From the NCBI RefSeq assembly GCF_000321225.1, contig NW_004450380.1, positions 2,073,801 to 2,137,800 on the forward strand: 64,000 nt of DNA, written 5' to 3'. Positions within the stretch are counted from its first letter, which is position 1. The number at the start of each line of letters is the position of its first letter. The notes under the pieces were generated by a model. It saw only the letters and a list, made by a program, of their open reading frames with translations. It was not told the DNA's origin and searched no databases. Position numbers and translations under genes: made by a program. Positions 11,698 to 22,932 of the stretch are shown here, piece by piece. Source of the stretch: Odobenus rosmarus divergens. Taxonomy: Eukaryota; Chordata; Mammalia; Carnivora; Odobenidae.

Positions 11698-12277
11698 AAA
11701 CACCCAGTAATTGCACTACTAGGTATTTACCCAAAGGATACAAACATACTGATTCGAAGGGGCACATGCACCCCAATGTTTATAGCAGCAATGTCCACAA
11801 CAGCCAAACTACGGAAGCAGCCCAAGTGTCTATAGACTGCTGAATGGATAAAGAGATGTGGTATATATAGACAATGGAATATTTCTCAGCCATAAAAAAA
11901 TGAAATCTTGCCATTTGCAACAACGTGGATGGAACTAAGAGGGTATTATGTTAACTGAAATAAGTCAGTCAGAGAAAGATAAATATTGTACACTCATATG
12001 TGGAATTTAAGAAACAAAACAGATGAACACAGGGGAAAGGAAAAAAAAGAGAGGAAAGCAAACCATAAGACCCTTAACTATAGAGAACAAATTGAGGGTT
12101 GATGGAGGGAGGTGGGTGGGGGATGGGTTAGATGCACAATGGGGATTAAGGAGGGCACTTGGGACAAGCGCTGGGTGTTATATGGGAGTGATGAATCACT
12201 AAGTTCTACTCCTGAAACCAATATTACACTATATGTTAATGGATAAGAATTTAAATAAAAATTTGAAGAAAAAAAAA
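11698..12277 (+). mobile_element. 5'-truncated L1 (ORF2 end plus 3' UTR)
   Basis: The sequence CAATGTTTATAGCAGCAATG, CAACAACGTGGATGGAAC and AAATAAGTCAGTCAGAGAAAG is the conserved ORF2 end and start of 3' UTR of L1. It ends in A-rich sequence. Flanking GGGAGGACA at 11689-11697 and 12278-12286 is a target-site duplication, so this is an intact target-primed insertion of a truncated copy, not coding-competent. Confidence 0.9.
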
Positions 12278-12329
12278 GGGAGGACACTCAATGGATTGTA
12301 ATAGCAGCATCTGGGGAGAGATGGCAGCT

Positions 12330-12437
12330 ACACCTGAGGCGAGCATAGCACAATGTACAGACTTGCCAAATCACTATGTTGTACACCTGAAATTAATGTA
12401 ATTGTGTGTCAACTATACCTCAGTAAAAAAAAAAAAG
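12330..12437 (+). mobile_element. Older L1 3' end
   Basis: GTTGTACACCTGAAATTAAT, GTCAACTATACCTCAGTAAA and poly(A) match the terminal L1 3' UTR of older subfamilies. It begins shortly after the younger L1. Confidence 0.6.
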
Positions 12438-12753
12438 TTTACAGAGGAATAAACCACAATGTTAGATGTCGTTGGCTGGTCAAGGTGAAGACATGAAAAT
12501 GGTCTTTGAGAGTTCTTATATTTTTGAAATATATACTGAATATTTGGGGGCAGAAAATACGCTATCTGGTATTTCCTTCAACATAGCCCTGGGGTGGGGT
12601 GGGAGGCAGCGGGGATCTGAGCACGAGCTGCTAATTGTGGGAGCTGGGTGCTAAGCACATGGAGATTTACTGCACTGTTCTCTCTACTTGGGCATGTGTT
12701 TGAAATTTCCCATCACAAAGTTTTTATTTTCCCATAATAAAAAGGAGCCTCTG

Positions 12754-12952
12754 GGGCACCTGGGTGGCACAATCAGTTAAGCATCCAGCTCTTGGTTTCG
12801 GCTCAGGTCATGATCTCAGGGTCATGAGATTGAGTCCCACATCAAGTGTGTTTGAGAGTCTCTCTTCCCTCTGCCCCCCCGCTCATGCTCTCTCTCTCTC
12901 TCTCAAATAAATAAATAAATCTGTAAAATAAATAAATAAATCTTTAAAATTA
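12754..12952 (+). mobile_element. CAN/SINEC SINE
   Basis: GGGGCACCTGGGTGGCACAA head to AAATAAATAAATAAATCT tail; AAGGAGCCTCT before and after is the target-site duplication. Confidence 0.95.
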
Positions 12953-12969
12953 ATTAATTTAATTAAAAG

Positions 12970-13725
12970 GAGCCTCTAGATTTATCATCATGGAGATCAT
13001 GAATAACCTCTGCATAACTAGTTTCCATGAGGGCAGAAGCCAGAGCTTGATGTGGGGCTCAATCTCCCCGTCCAGCTAAAAGCCAGACTGAATGGACGAA
13101 GCAGTAACTGAAGTTTCGGCCATAAAGCTGCTCAGTGTGAACAACAGACAACTTGAAGGCATCTTGCTGCCTGGCAGAGGAGACCAGGAGTAGGCAAGAG
13201 AAGGATGTGGGGCTGGAAGAGGATTTTTCTTTTTCAGAGGAGGTCGATTGGAGTTTGCTTAGATCCTGATAGGGCTGAGCCAGTGGATAAGGAGAAGTTG
13301 GATGAGGAAGGAGCCTGAGAAGGTAGGGGATGGAATGAAGCTTCCCGACAAAGTAACCAGGCTTAGATGAAGAGAGAACAGCTCTCCCCTAGGCACAGAA
13401 GAAAAGGGGAGGTGGGTGAGGGTGCAGGAGGTGCGTGGTCCCCCTTCAGCTGGACAGGGAGGGCACCCACAGGGGACACGAGTGAGGTGAAGGGGTCCGA
13501 GGCTTCACAACAGGGAAGAATGTTTGAAGAGGAGAGAACTTCCTAGGAGAATGTCGTAGAGTCGTGTGGACGGTCCAAAAGGCATTGGGTGGTGTGAAAA
13601 CTTCCTATGGGGTTTCTTAGCAGCACCGGGCAGTCTGGTTCTGAGCTCACAAAGGAAGGATGCTCAGATCTGCCCAGTTGTTGGAGGTTGGCCAAGGACA
13701 CAAATAGAAGAATGATTGAACACCA
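12970..13725. other. G/A-rich intergenic DNA, no gene seen
   Basis: Repeated GAGGAGG- and AAGGA-rich phrases resemble the degenerate G-rich ancient repeat noted at 10.98 and 17.7 kb, but too weakly to call. No supportable gene. Confidence 0.35.
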
Positions 13726-13730
13726 GAGTT

Positions 13731-13985
13731 TTTATCTATTGCTGCAGAACAAATTATCCCCAAACTCAGCAGCTTCAAACCCCAAATATTTACCATCTCA
13801 CATGGCCTGTGAGGGGCAGGAATCCAGGAGGGGCTCTGGCTGCAGGTCCCTCTCAAGGGTTATAGTCATCTTCAGGATGAGGACCTGGGTGGACAGACTT
13901 CAGTTGGCTGGTGACCCGGCTGGAGGCTACCATTTCTCTCCACTGGGCTTCTCCAGAGGGCTGCTTATAACGTGGTAACTTGCTT
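13731..13985 (-). mobile_element. Decayed ERVL/MaLR-type LTR fragment
   Basis: On plus it begins TCTATTGCTGCAGAACAAAT, then CAGCAGCTTCAAACC and ATCTCACATGGCC. That is the reverse of the common 3' end of MLT-type LTRs (TTGTTACAGCAGCC family). Family level only. Confidence 0.5.
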
Positions 13986-14024
13986 CCCCCTGCGTGAACA
14001 GGGTGTGTGTGTTGGAGGGGGACA

Positions 14025-14062
<38 letters not shown>
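14025..14062 (+). repeat. (CA)19 microsatellite
   Basis: Uninterrupted AC/CA dinucleotide run, likely length-polymorphic. Confidence 0.95.
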
Positions 14063-14065
<3 letters not shown>

Positions 14066-14562
14066 CGCCCCAGCCCGACAGTGGCATTTCATGGCACTCA
14101 CCATCAGGTCAAATCATTTCACCTGCTTTTACTCGCCTCCCTTCACAGCAAGTAAGCTTCCCAAGAGAAGGATGGATCTGTCTCACTCACTGCTGCATGC
14201 TCTTGACCTAGAGGAGGGCCAGGCCCATAGCAGATGATCGAAAAACATCTGCAAGCCAATGAATGAGTGAAACCCACCAGAGAAAGTTTTAGTTTCTGCT
14301 TTAGTGACAAGATTTTTTTTTTTTTTTTTGAGGGTGGGATGGCGCGTCCAAGGGCTGATGTGTTAGTTTGCACAGGAGGTCAGTGGCTCCTGAATTGTGT
14401 GCTGTCTTGTTAGCCCTCTTCTTTGGTCTTTCTTCTAACAGCATAGTCGGTTTATATTGCTGCCAGCGAAACAGTTCTCAGACTTATGACTTCACATCTG
14501 TGCCTTTGAAAAATCACCCCCAAATACAAACACAAAAATCCTACTCTAAATGCAAAAGATAG

Positions 14563-14750
14563 GGGCGCCTGGGTGGCACAGTTGGTTAAGCATCTGACTC
14601 TTGGTTTCAGCTTGGGTCATGATCTCTGGGTCTTGGGGTCAAGCCCCACATCAGGCTCCATGCTCAGCTCGGTGTCTGCTTGTCCCTCTCCCTCCGCTCC
14701 TCCCCCCAATTGCACTCTCTCTGTCTCTCTAAAATAAAAAATAAAACCTT
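14563..14750 (+). mobile_element. CAN/SINEC SINE
   Basis: GGGGCGCCTGGGTGGCACAG head, AAATAAAAAATAAAACC tail; AAATGCAAAAGATA flanks both sides as a target-site duplication. Confidence 0.95.
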
Positions 14751-14850
14751 TAAATGCAAAAGATAAGTTCACCAAAGGGTCACTGTAAAGAAAATGTCCA
14801 CTTAAAATTCTCTTTTTCAATTCACTTTCAATTTAAAATCAGATATGAGT

Positions 14851-15032
14851 CTTTTTTTTTTTCTAAAGATTTTATTTATTTATTCATGAGAGACAGAGAG
14901 AGAGAGAGAGGCAGAGGGAGAAACAAGGCTCCCAAGGAGCAGGGAGCCCGATGCGGGACTCGATCCCAGGACCCTGGGATCATGACCTGAGCCGAAGGCA
15001 GACGCTTAACCATCTGAGCCACCCAGGCACCC
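14851..15032 (-). mobile_element. CAN/SINEC SINE
   Basis: Reversed element flanked by AAAATCAGATATGAGTCTT on both sides, a 19-bp perfect target-site duplication that marks a recent insertion. Confidence 0.95.
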
Positions 15033-15284
15033 AAAATCAGATATGAGTCTTGACCGCCCCTCCACCAAAAGTTGGTGCCTGGAAGAATAAAAGCATACTT
15101 AATGATTCCAACAAACTTTTTGAAAACCATGTATCTTAAGGGAAAACTCCCTTTTGAAATACTAACATTCAAAATGTTAACCTGGTGAAAAAAATAGTAA
15201 TATCTTACATGGATTATATATTATATATGTAAGTGTATGCCACCCGGCCGCTAGCATTGTTTGAGATGGCAGCTGGTGAGGGCC

Positions 15285-15470
15285 ACCGAGGTGGGGGCTG
15301 TGGGTAAGGCTCCCAGACCCAGCTCTGCTTTCTCCAGCTATGTGATCCTGAGCCAGCCACTTGACCTTTCTGGGCTTCATTCTCCTCCCCCGTAAAATGA
15401 AGTATCGATGCCTCCCTCACGGGGTCGTGAAGGTTCAGTGAAAAGGCCTTGAACACCTAAGAATTGTGAG
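15285..15470 (+). mobile_element. MIR-like SINE
   Basis: CTATGTGATCCTGAGCCAGC, CACTTGACCTTTCTGGGC and a GGGGTCGTGAAGG end follow the MIR consensus order. Confidence 0.75.
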
Positions 15471-15499
15471 CTAGCTAATATTGGCTATTTATTGTCTTT

Positions 15500-15640
15500 C
15501 TTTTTTCAGATTAGAAAAGAGAGCCAGAAAAGGTCAGAAATTTGCTTAAGATCACACAGCCAGTAGGCATCTGAGTTTTGACTCATCCCCAGAATTTCTG
15601 ACTCCAAATTGAGTGGTCTTTCCACCAAACTACAATTATC
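15500..15640 (-). mobile_element. MIR-like SINE (minus orientation)
   Basis: TTGCTTAAGATCACACAGCC and AGTAGGCATCTGAG are the reversed MIR core. Confidence 0.7.
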
Positions 15641-15747
15641 TCCTATTTTAACCATGAGAATATACGGCTGCGCTCAGAAAAGGTCAGAAATAAGGATAAT
15701 AAAATTAGAGCATGCAATCAGAAACTGACAGCAAGAACAGTTTTTAG

Positions 15748-15933
15748 GGGCGCCTGGGTGGCTCAGTGGGTTAAGTGTCTGATTCTTGATGCTGGCTCAG
15801 GTCATGATCTCAGGGTCATGAGATCGAGCCCCAAGTCCAGCTCCCCCCTGGGCGTGGAGCTTGTTTAGGATTCTCCCTCTGTCTCTCCCACCACCCACCC
15901 CTTCCCCAGCTCTCTCTCTAAAAAAAAAAAAGA
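15748..15933 (+). mobile_element. CAN/SINEC SINE
   Basis: GGGGCGCCTGGGTGGCTCAG head, CT-rich middle, short poly(A). Confidence 0.93.
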
Positions 15934-16189
15934 ATTCCCCGGGGTAAAAAAAAAACAAAAAAACAATACTGTTTCTACATTCTCACAGTGTTCCCATTCT
16001 AGACAGATCATTCACTAAAGCACAGAGATTTGACTAAGGTTTACCAGCAACAAAGTACTGTAAATACTTTTAAGTTACGGCTAAGTAGTTCTCTTTGGGG
16101 TTGGGGTTTATTTGTTCCTTCGTTTTTAACACCACTCCCTCTTACCAGCCTCTGTGCCCAGATGCAGCTCTACAGTGTGTTACAAAAAT

Positions 16190-16690
16190 ACAGTCGATTC
16201 TCATTATTCACCATAGTTATGTTCAGGAAAGTCACTGCCGACAGTTAGCGAATTCCTAGGGGAAATACGGGGTTAGGTTCCCGTGAGCCTCTGGCGGTGA
16301 CATTTTTGTCAACCAATCAATACATAACCGTATTTTATGGGTGTTTCTGTTTAAAGACACCTTACTTAATGCACATCGTTGATTCATTAACATTGAACTC
16401 ATGGGCAACAGCCCCGTAACTCACGCCTGAGCAAAGAGTATCTAACACGTTTTCCCTCCGCAAGGCACCTCGCGGCCTTCTTGAGCTCAGGGATGCCGGA
16501 TCGCACCGCGCACTGCACTCGGGGGCCACTTTAAACAGCATAATCACTCACGGAAGGCAGAGCGATGATGCAAAAAAGCGTGGCATTCGAGAGACCACGA
16601 AAGGGTCGCTTACAGTATCTGAGCTAATGGAAGAAAGCAGAGCGCCACCTTTTTCCACCTTGGTTGGGAGCGTGCACGTTGGACAACTCA
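16190..16690 (-). mobile_element. Pogo/Tigger-type DNA transposon relic
   Basis: The left end CAGTCGATTCTCATTATTCA looks like a Tigger-family inverted terminus. On the minus strand the frame at 16362-16547 reads LCSGVSYGAVAHEFNVNEST, a decayed match to the pogo-type helix-turn-helix at the N-terminus of Tigger/CENP-B-like transposases. The rest of the transposase and the right terminus are not visible, so it is an inactive internal-deletion or truncated copy. Confidence 0.65.
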
Positions 16691-17011
16691 GAATTTTCAC
16701 CACTCTGCGTGGCTGTGAATGACACAGGACCTTATTTGAGGATTACAAATAAGTTAGCGAGGAGATGAATTCACAAATACAGAATCTGCAAAGAACTGTA
16801 GGAAAGGCTGTACATACTTGGAACAGAGAGGCAGGTAGAAGAGGCCATGAGCCTTTAGATGGGTTCTCCTGGTAAGGAGGTGAGTGGACAAGTATCCAAG
16901 TCAATATCCTGGCTGTGCAGGGCAAAGTCTGGATTCAGTTTCCTCCCGGCACTAACATTCAGTGATGCATTTAATAACCTTCACACGATCATGCAACAGA
17001 CAGCTTTATGT

Positions 17012-17222
17012 AGGGGCGTCTGGGTGGTTCAGTCCAGTTAAGCATCAGACTCTTGATTTTGGCTCAGGTCATGGTTTCAGGGTTGTGCGATCAAGCCCCC
17101 CACATCGGCCTCCGTGCTCAGTAGGGAGTCTGCTTGAGATTCTCTCTCTCCCTCTCCCTCTGCCCCGCCCCCTGCTCTCTCTGTCTCTCTTTTAAATAGA
17201 TAAATAAATCTTTTTAAAAAAT
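17012..17222 (+). mobile_element. CAN/SINEC SINE
   Basis: GGGGCGTCTGGGTGGTTCAG head to AAATAAATCTTTTTAAAAAA; flanks AGACAGCTTTATGT and AGACAACTTTATGT are the target-site duplication. Confidence 0.95.
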
Positions 17223-17223
17223 A

Positions 17224-17430
17224 GACAACTTTATGTCGAATGTAAGGCTACATGGATTGTGGAACCAACTTTGCGACTCCAGGCAAAGAGCTCACCTCTC
17301 TGAACATCGGATTTCTTCTGTACAAAATGATGACATTTGTCTCATAGAGTTGCTGGGGGGGAAGATCACACTGAATAATAAATGAAATCATAATATATAC
17401 AAAGTACCTAGAGCATGGTGAGCACTAAAA
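17224..17430 (+). mobile_element. MIR-like SINE
   Basis: ACTTTGCGACTCCAGGCAAA, CTCACCTCTCTGAACATC and a CATAGAGTTGCTGGG end fit a diverged MIR. Confidence 0.55.
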
Positions 17431-17669
17431 TGTTAATACTTTCCTGAGAATGTATAAATCCTGCTTATTAATACAAACTTGTTCAACTGTATGCTGGGAA
17501 AGGGGGCTATTTAATAACTTCATAAGTTCCAAGAACAATCAATGACCAATATGTTTTATCAATTATCTATTGGTTTCTAAACTGGTGATAAAATATGTCA
17601 AGATTGTTCCTGAGTTTTGCCAATTAGTAGATTAAATGTGGCCAGCTCAGCCCCAGCAGGTAATCAAAA

Positions 17670-18660
17670 GTCCCTGGCTTACTCATTCACTGATTCATAC
17701 ATCTGCTTATTCCACAAAGACTTATGGACTACCTACTATGTGCCAGGCACCATCCCAAGCCCTGGAGATAAAGCACAGAATGAAATAGTTAAGTCCCGGG
17801 CACCTGGGTGGCTCAGTCAGTTAAACATCTGCCTTCATCAGGATCCCAGGGTCCTGGGATTGAGTCCCACATAAGGCTCCCTGTTCACCGGGAAGCCTGC
17901 TTCTCCCTCTCCCTCTGCCTTCCACTCCCCCCTGCTTGTGCTCTCTATATCACTTTGTCAAATAAATAAATAAAATCTTAGAAAAAAAGAAATAGTTAAG
18001 TCCCTGCTCTCCAAGAGCTTATAGTCAAGCCTAAGCAGAGGCAGATGATAAACTGAGATCTAATGCAATGTCTGTGACAATCAGGGCTAGGAAGAACAAT
18101 AAAGGGGCTCAAGGGAGTGAGATCAATGTCAGAGGAGTGCCCCCTTCATGGGATGGTCAGAGGGAGGCCTCTTTCAGGAGGTACATTTGAGCAGAGACCT
18201 GGATGGTGGGAAGGAAAGACCCAAGAGAAAATCCAGGCAGGGAAAGGGCACTCCGGGCCTTGAAATAAGAATGAGTCTGTGCATTGGATAAACAATATGG
18301 AGGCCGGGGCCCCTGAGTGTGGGGTCAAGAGGGGAGAGCAGTACATGAGGTCAGAGTGGTAGGAGAGGCCAGCTCATGGAAGCCGAGAAGGTCGTGCTAA
18401 GGACTGTGGACTTCATTCTAGATACTATGATGAGCCAGCCAATGATGGTTGGGAGTACATAAATGACTTTTCTGATTCGTCTTGAAAGAATAACCCTGGC
18501 CATCATGAGGGAAAGACCATCTGAGGGTCAAGAGTGGAAGCAGAAAGGCCAACAAGGAGGTTGCCAGTAATCTACACAGGAGTTGGTGGTGCCTGAAGGA
18601 GGGTGGTCAGCTCTTGTGTAATAGGTGGGTGCTGGATTAACCATGCTCAGGAAAGGCAGG
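17670..18660. repeat. Ancient repeat block (CTACTATGTGCCAGGCACC family)
   Basis: CCTACTATGTGCCAGGCACC, then TCCAAGAGCTTATAGTCAAG, GTACATTTGAGCAGAGACCT, TGGGGTCAAGAGGGGAG and CCATCATGAGGGAAAG occur in an order I recall from many mammalian loci. A young SINE interrupts it at 17797-17990. Related phrases recur at 10.98, 32.4 and 60.7 kb. The element class is not assigned. Confidence 0.5.
17797..17990 (+). mobile_element. CAN/SINEC SINE inside the older repeat
   Basis: GGGCACCTGGGTGGCTCAG head to AAATAAATAAAATCTT; GAAATAGTTAAGTCCC and GAAATAGTTAAGTCCC flank it as a target-site duplication. Confidence 0.95.
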
Positions 18661-19254
18661 GTGCAGGAATTCTTTATTAACAGCTCAGTATCCGAGTTTG
18701 ACTGTAACTGGCCATAAACAAATCTGGGGGGGGCCCAAAATTCTCAAAACCACCATCTTTCCTCTTTCAGATCTCTTTTCCCAATTTAAAGGAGCTCTTC
18801 TATTTCTCTGCTCTGCCCTTACCCCACAAGACCTTTGAGAAGTATAGCATATATTGGAGATTTCCCTCATGAATGTTTTTAAGTTGGGTAAACTTACATT
18901 GGATGAATTTAAATTGCTTCTTAAATGTAATTATGAAATATTTAAAGTCATTCAAAGGTATAAAATACAACATTTACCTTTATCACCCAGCTTAGGGAGT
19001 AAACTATAAAATAGAATAGAATCTTCTTGGTTGCCTGTCCTCGGTGACATACCCCTTACTCCCCACAAGTGGAAATACTTGCCTGAATTTGGTATTATCG
19101 TTTCTAGGTGTATCTTTATATTTTTACTACATATATATGCATCCCTACATATATGGTATTATTTTGCATAATTTTAAGCTTTATATAAATGCTTTCCATA
19201 TTTTTGTGCAATTTACATTTTGTTTAAAATTGTTTGTATAAATCATCCACATTG

Positions 19255-19400
19255 ACCTTAATCTAGTTGGTTTTCACTGATGTATATGTCTTTGATGACT
19301 TCACCACAATTAATTTAACCATTCTCCCATTCAAGAACATTTAGATTGTTTTTGGTATTTATGCTTTAACAGACATACTGCTATGAATATTCTCACTTTC
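19255..19400 (-). mobile_element. Old L1 3'-end fragment (minus orientation)
   Basis: CATTTAGATTGTTTTTGGTA and CATACTGCTATGAATATTCT are the reverse of the conserved L1 3' end. A 22-bp tandem repeat (ATTCTCACTTTCATATG twice) follows at about 19388-19430. Confidence 0.55.
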
Positions 19401-19464
19401 ATATGTGAGAATTCTCACTTTCATATGCGAATCCAAGTTGAATCTACAGTCTTAGATTGTACTC

Positions 19465-19580
19465 AGAGTGTACTCAAAGTGAGGTCCCAAGACCAGCCAT
19501 ATCAGCATTGGCTGGGAGCTTTCTAGAAATGCAGAATCTTGAGCCCCACAGCAGACCTACTGAATTAAATCTTCATTTTA
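19465..19580 (-). mobile_element. MER5A-like hAT DNA transposon fragment
   Basis: TACTCAAAGTGAGGTCCCAA, CAGCATTGGCTGGGAGCTTT, AGAAATGCAGAATCTTGAGC and CAGACCTACTGAATTAAATC match the MER5A order, an old non-autonomous Charlie-type element. Confidence 0.75.
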
Positions 19581-19712
19581 ATGATACTTTCAGGAGATTT
19601 ATGGGCACAAAACAAATATAAGAAAAATTGGGCTAGCAGAAGCAGTACTTCTCAAATTATTTATGATGAATCAGTTCTGTTTTGGTTTTTACATTTCAAT
19701 CTGTTACACATG

Positions 19713-20155
19713 GATGTTTTGTATCAAAGAAGACTTTGCCTCATCCAATTATATACTAACTATGCATGTATGGAGCAATCTGAAAGGCTGAAATAGAAAA
19801 AGTAATCAAGTTCAAGACCACCAAGCTAAAACTGAACTACTTGGGAGCTCTGATCCACAAAAACAACGAATTATTGAAGACCCCTACTATGGGAACGACT
19901 CCGACTTTGAGACTGTGCATGTGGCAGTGTATTAGATGCCGCTGCACCCATTCATGGCTGAAGACCAGCACTGGTTGGATGACCCCACAGTGAGGCTCAG
20001 CATTTCTCAGGCCCAGGGTGAATGGGAAATCACATTCCATAGCTCAAGGCCACAGGTGTTTCTCCCGTTGATTACTGTTTCTTACCTTAAAAAGATAGCT
20101 GTAGATGGAAATCAGTTGCCGTGTTGGGCAGAAAAATAAATAAAAATCTTTGATG
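19713..20155 (+). pseudogene. ACP1 (pseudogene): 5'-truncated retrocopy of ACP1 (low-molecular-weight tyrosine phosphatase)
   Basis: Read from about 19800, the frame gives [18 protein letters not shown] followed by [16 protein letters not shown], the C-terminal part of the low-molecular-weight protein tyrosine phosphatase with its DPYYG loop, where the parent enzyme has its general-acid aspartate. Upstream sequence (19725-19800) still resembles the preceding coding part but with indels; an extra base near 19790 shifts the frame. Past FETV the frame breaks (stop at about 19934) although a decayed copy of the natural C-terminus and 3' UTR seems to continue to AATAAATAAA at 20136-20145. No introns interrupt the match. 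The catalytic CX5R P-loop half is absent, so no active enzyme can result. The poly(A) tail is not clear. Confidence 0.82.
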
Positions 20156-21340
20156 CAGACAGTTTCTGGAGTACATTATTAAGTATTCTCTGACCAGTTG
20201 AACCTCCCACTTTGCCCCAATTACAAAAATAGTGGACCAAACAAAATAGTAGACCAGCACAATAGAACATAATGAAGTAAATAAAAGCTTGTCAAGGCTC
20301 AGGTCAACCTCTGAGCTCATTGACACAAATAATCTATGCTACCTCTTCAGGAAGTTTATGTAGATAATTTGATGAAGAACAAATGCCTTCTATTCACCTG
20401 TATTACTTCTCATCTTTTTACATTAGGGCCTTTTATTGAATAAGAAAGATATGTGAATAGCTCCATCCACGGGAGCTCACGATCTAGATTAGAAGTGTTT
20501 TAATTCATACACCCATAACCCATAGTACCACAGTTGTCTATTAAAAGGACAGGAAAGAGAGAAAGGCTTAGTGGATTGATCATTAGCACCTTTAATACTT
20601 CTTAAATTTCATATGCTTATTTTATTTCATAAGGAAATTGGCTTATTTGTTCCCATGTGCACCACCATACCTCTGAAATTTTAATACATACAGAAAGAAG
20701 GACACTGCATGCTGGCTTATTTTACGGTTATTTTGAGGAGTGGGTCTGTTTTCATATACACACATACACCAAATGGAAATGCATGTTGGCTTAGGTGGGA
20801 AAAAATCACTGTAAAGGTTGAAAAAGGAATTATATTATATTGAAGTGCTTGAATATTAATATGTCAGTAAGTTAATAAGTATTCTTTCATCAGTGTTTAA
20901 TAAATTTATAGGAAAATATGCACAACTTCTGTTTCCTTTGAGATAACTAATCTCAAATGCATATAAATATATTTCAGAAAACAGTGTTTCCAAATAAACT
21001 GGGGAGTTACAAGACTGAAATTTTAAAAAATGGGGTGGGGGTTACTTGCAGGGAGATGATAATGCTAGGAGGCGCAGAGGCCTGGGAGAGCTGACGATCC
21101 TTGTACACACTGATGAGAACGGGTGCAGGAGGCTGTTTTAGCCTCACTTCAAAGATGTGAAAGCTAAGGCTATCCAAGATTCAGTTTTACCATGCAGTGA
21201 GGAAAATAATGGTTTGCGATGTAACGCTTAAATTCTGTGATCAGCTACATAGATGGAATAACGTGTGTGTACAAAGCATTAGGTAAGGATCTTGAATAAA
21301 ATGCCATTGATGTTTTTCCTATGCTTAAAAAATATTCATC
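20156..21340. other. AT-rich intergenic DNA, nothing recognised
   Basis: No supportable gene or named repeat. Open frames are short and lie in AT-rich sequence. Confidence 0.4.
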
Positions 21341-21800
21341 TCAAGTGGCTTTAAGAAGCAATGTAATCCCCACTAAAAGAACAAGAGTTCTTTGAAGAAA
21401 CGGTTGATGACAGGTCTGGTTGATTACAGGTCTGGGGCAGGGAATGTACACAGAAGTGTACTGAGCGTAAAAAGAATGACTAATTAATTGTAACACATTA
21501 GACACATACATACCTAAAGTCATATCAATATAGATCTATTAAAGGGGAGGACCAAAGCCAGCTAATAAACAGAGATGGACTGACAAAATAAGAAAACCAC
21601 CATTTGACAACCTCCAATGTAATCATCAGTTCAAGGCAGGATCACAAAAAAAAAAAGCCAAAACCATTATGTGAACAGATTTTGGGGATATTTGCATAGA
21701 TTTTTAATTGCAAAAAGGTAAGTGAATCTTTACAATGTCTCCATCTTAACCAGGGGCCAAAGTTAGCATAACTAATAGCGGGACCATCTGACATAGGAGC
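21341..21800. repeat. Unclassified ancient repeat, second copy of the 5.5-kb family
   Basis: Shares the GTTCTTTGAAGAAACGG and GGTCTGGGGCAGGGAATGTA blocks with 5515-5570. A 12-bp direct repeat (ACAGGTCTGG, 21410-21436) lies inside. Confidence 0.4.
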
Positions 21801-21871
21801 CTCCTGAGGTGATGCAATTTGAAATACACAACATCATCTAGAAATATTCTTATCAAAAATGTTTAACTTGA

Positions 21872-22078
21872 GGGGCGCCTCAGTGGCTCAGTCATTAAGC
21901 GTCTGCCTTAGGCTCAGGTCATGATCCCAGGGTCCTGGGATAGAGCCCCGCATCGGGCTCCCTTCTCGGGGGGGGGGGGGGGCCCCCTGCTTCTCCCTCT
22001 CCTACTCCCCCTGCTTGTGTTCCCTCTCTCGCTGTCTCTCTCTCTCTGTCAAATAAATAAATAAAATCTTAAAAAAAA
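21872..22078 (+). mobile_element. CAN/SINEC SINE with a poly(G) run
   Basis: GGGGCGCCTCAGTGGCTCAG head to AAATAAATAAAATCTT. Target-site duplication ATGTTTAACTTGA at both ends. A run of about 19 G at 21967-21985 replaces the usual CAGCGGGGAG stretch; this may be a real expansion or a sequencing error. Confidence 0.93.
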
Positions 22079-22091
22079 ATGTTTAACTTGA

Positions 22092-22640
22092 ATTTTATCA
22101 GGCTACTAGACCGTGCATGTCAATAGGAATATAATGTGAGCCACGTGTGTAATATTAAATTTTCTAGTAGCCACATAAAGTAAAAACAAAACCAAAAAAC
22201 CCACAGGTGAAATTTATTTAATACACTTAATTTAACCCCAATATAAAAAATATTAGTATTTCAACATGTAATCTATATAAAAAATTAATGTATTACTTTT
22301 TTTTTGTAGTGAGTCTTCAAAATCCAGTGCATGTTTTTACACTTAAAGCACATTTCAATTCAGATGCTAAATTTTCATTGGAAATATTTGATCTGTATTG
22401 AGATTTCATAAAATTTACCATTGAAAAAGTAGATTTGCATACCTAAGTTTTTCCAAACACACTTAAAATTTTTCCAGTAAGGAAATTACGCATGAATTTT
22501 AAATTTTAATTCAAATTATTTCCAGTGAAATTAAATTAAAATTTAGCTTCTCAGTTGCATTGGCCGCATGTATTTCAAGTGTACAACAACCACCTGAAGT
22601 TAGTGGCCACCATACTGGATGGTGCAACCCTAGGCTTCAC
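22092..22640. repeat. Ancient repeat with AGTAGCCACAT / AGTGGCCACCAT ends
   Basis: Begins near GTGAGCCACGTGTGTAAT and ends near GTTAGTGGCCACCATACTGG. The two ends are roughly complementary, suggesting an old inverted-repeat DNA element. Family not named. Confidence 0.4.
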
Positions 22641-22932
22641 TTCCAGTTTATAGAAAATAAAGGGGATAGTAAACACACAAGTTAAATGATACCAAGAGAT
22701 AACCCAGAATGTGGGACATTCTGCAAAACAACTCTCTTATTAGAGTTTCCAAAAATTCATTGTCATAAGAAAAAATAAGATGGGGATATTGTCCTAGACA
22801 AAGACTAAAGATACATAACAATCAAAAGCAGTACTGGATGCTTGTTTGAAAACAAAAACAAAAGCATTGTAAATCGGGAAAACAATTGGGAAAAACTTCT
22901 CTAAACAACTGAGGAACTTTAAATACATGCTA

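Noticed and set aside
13472..14104. Frames with histidine/threonine or valine/cysteine repeats
   Set aside because: They are translations of the (CA)n microsatellite at 14025-14062.
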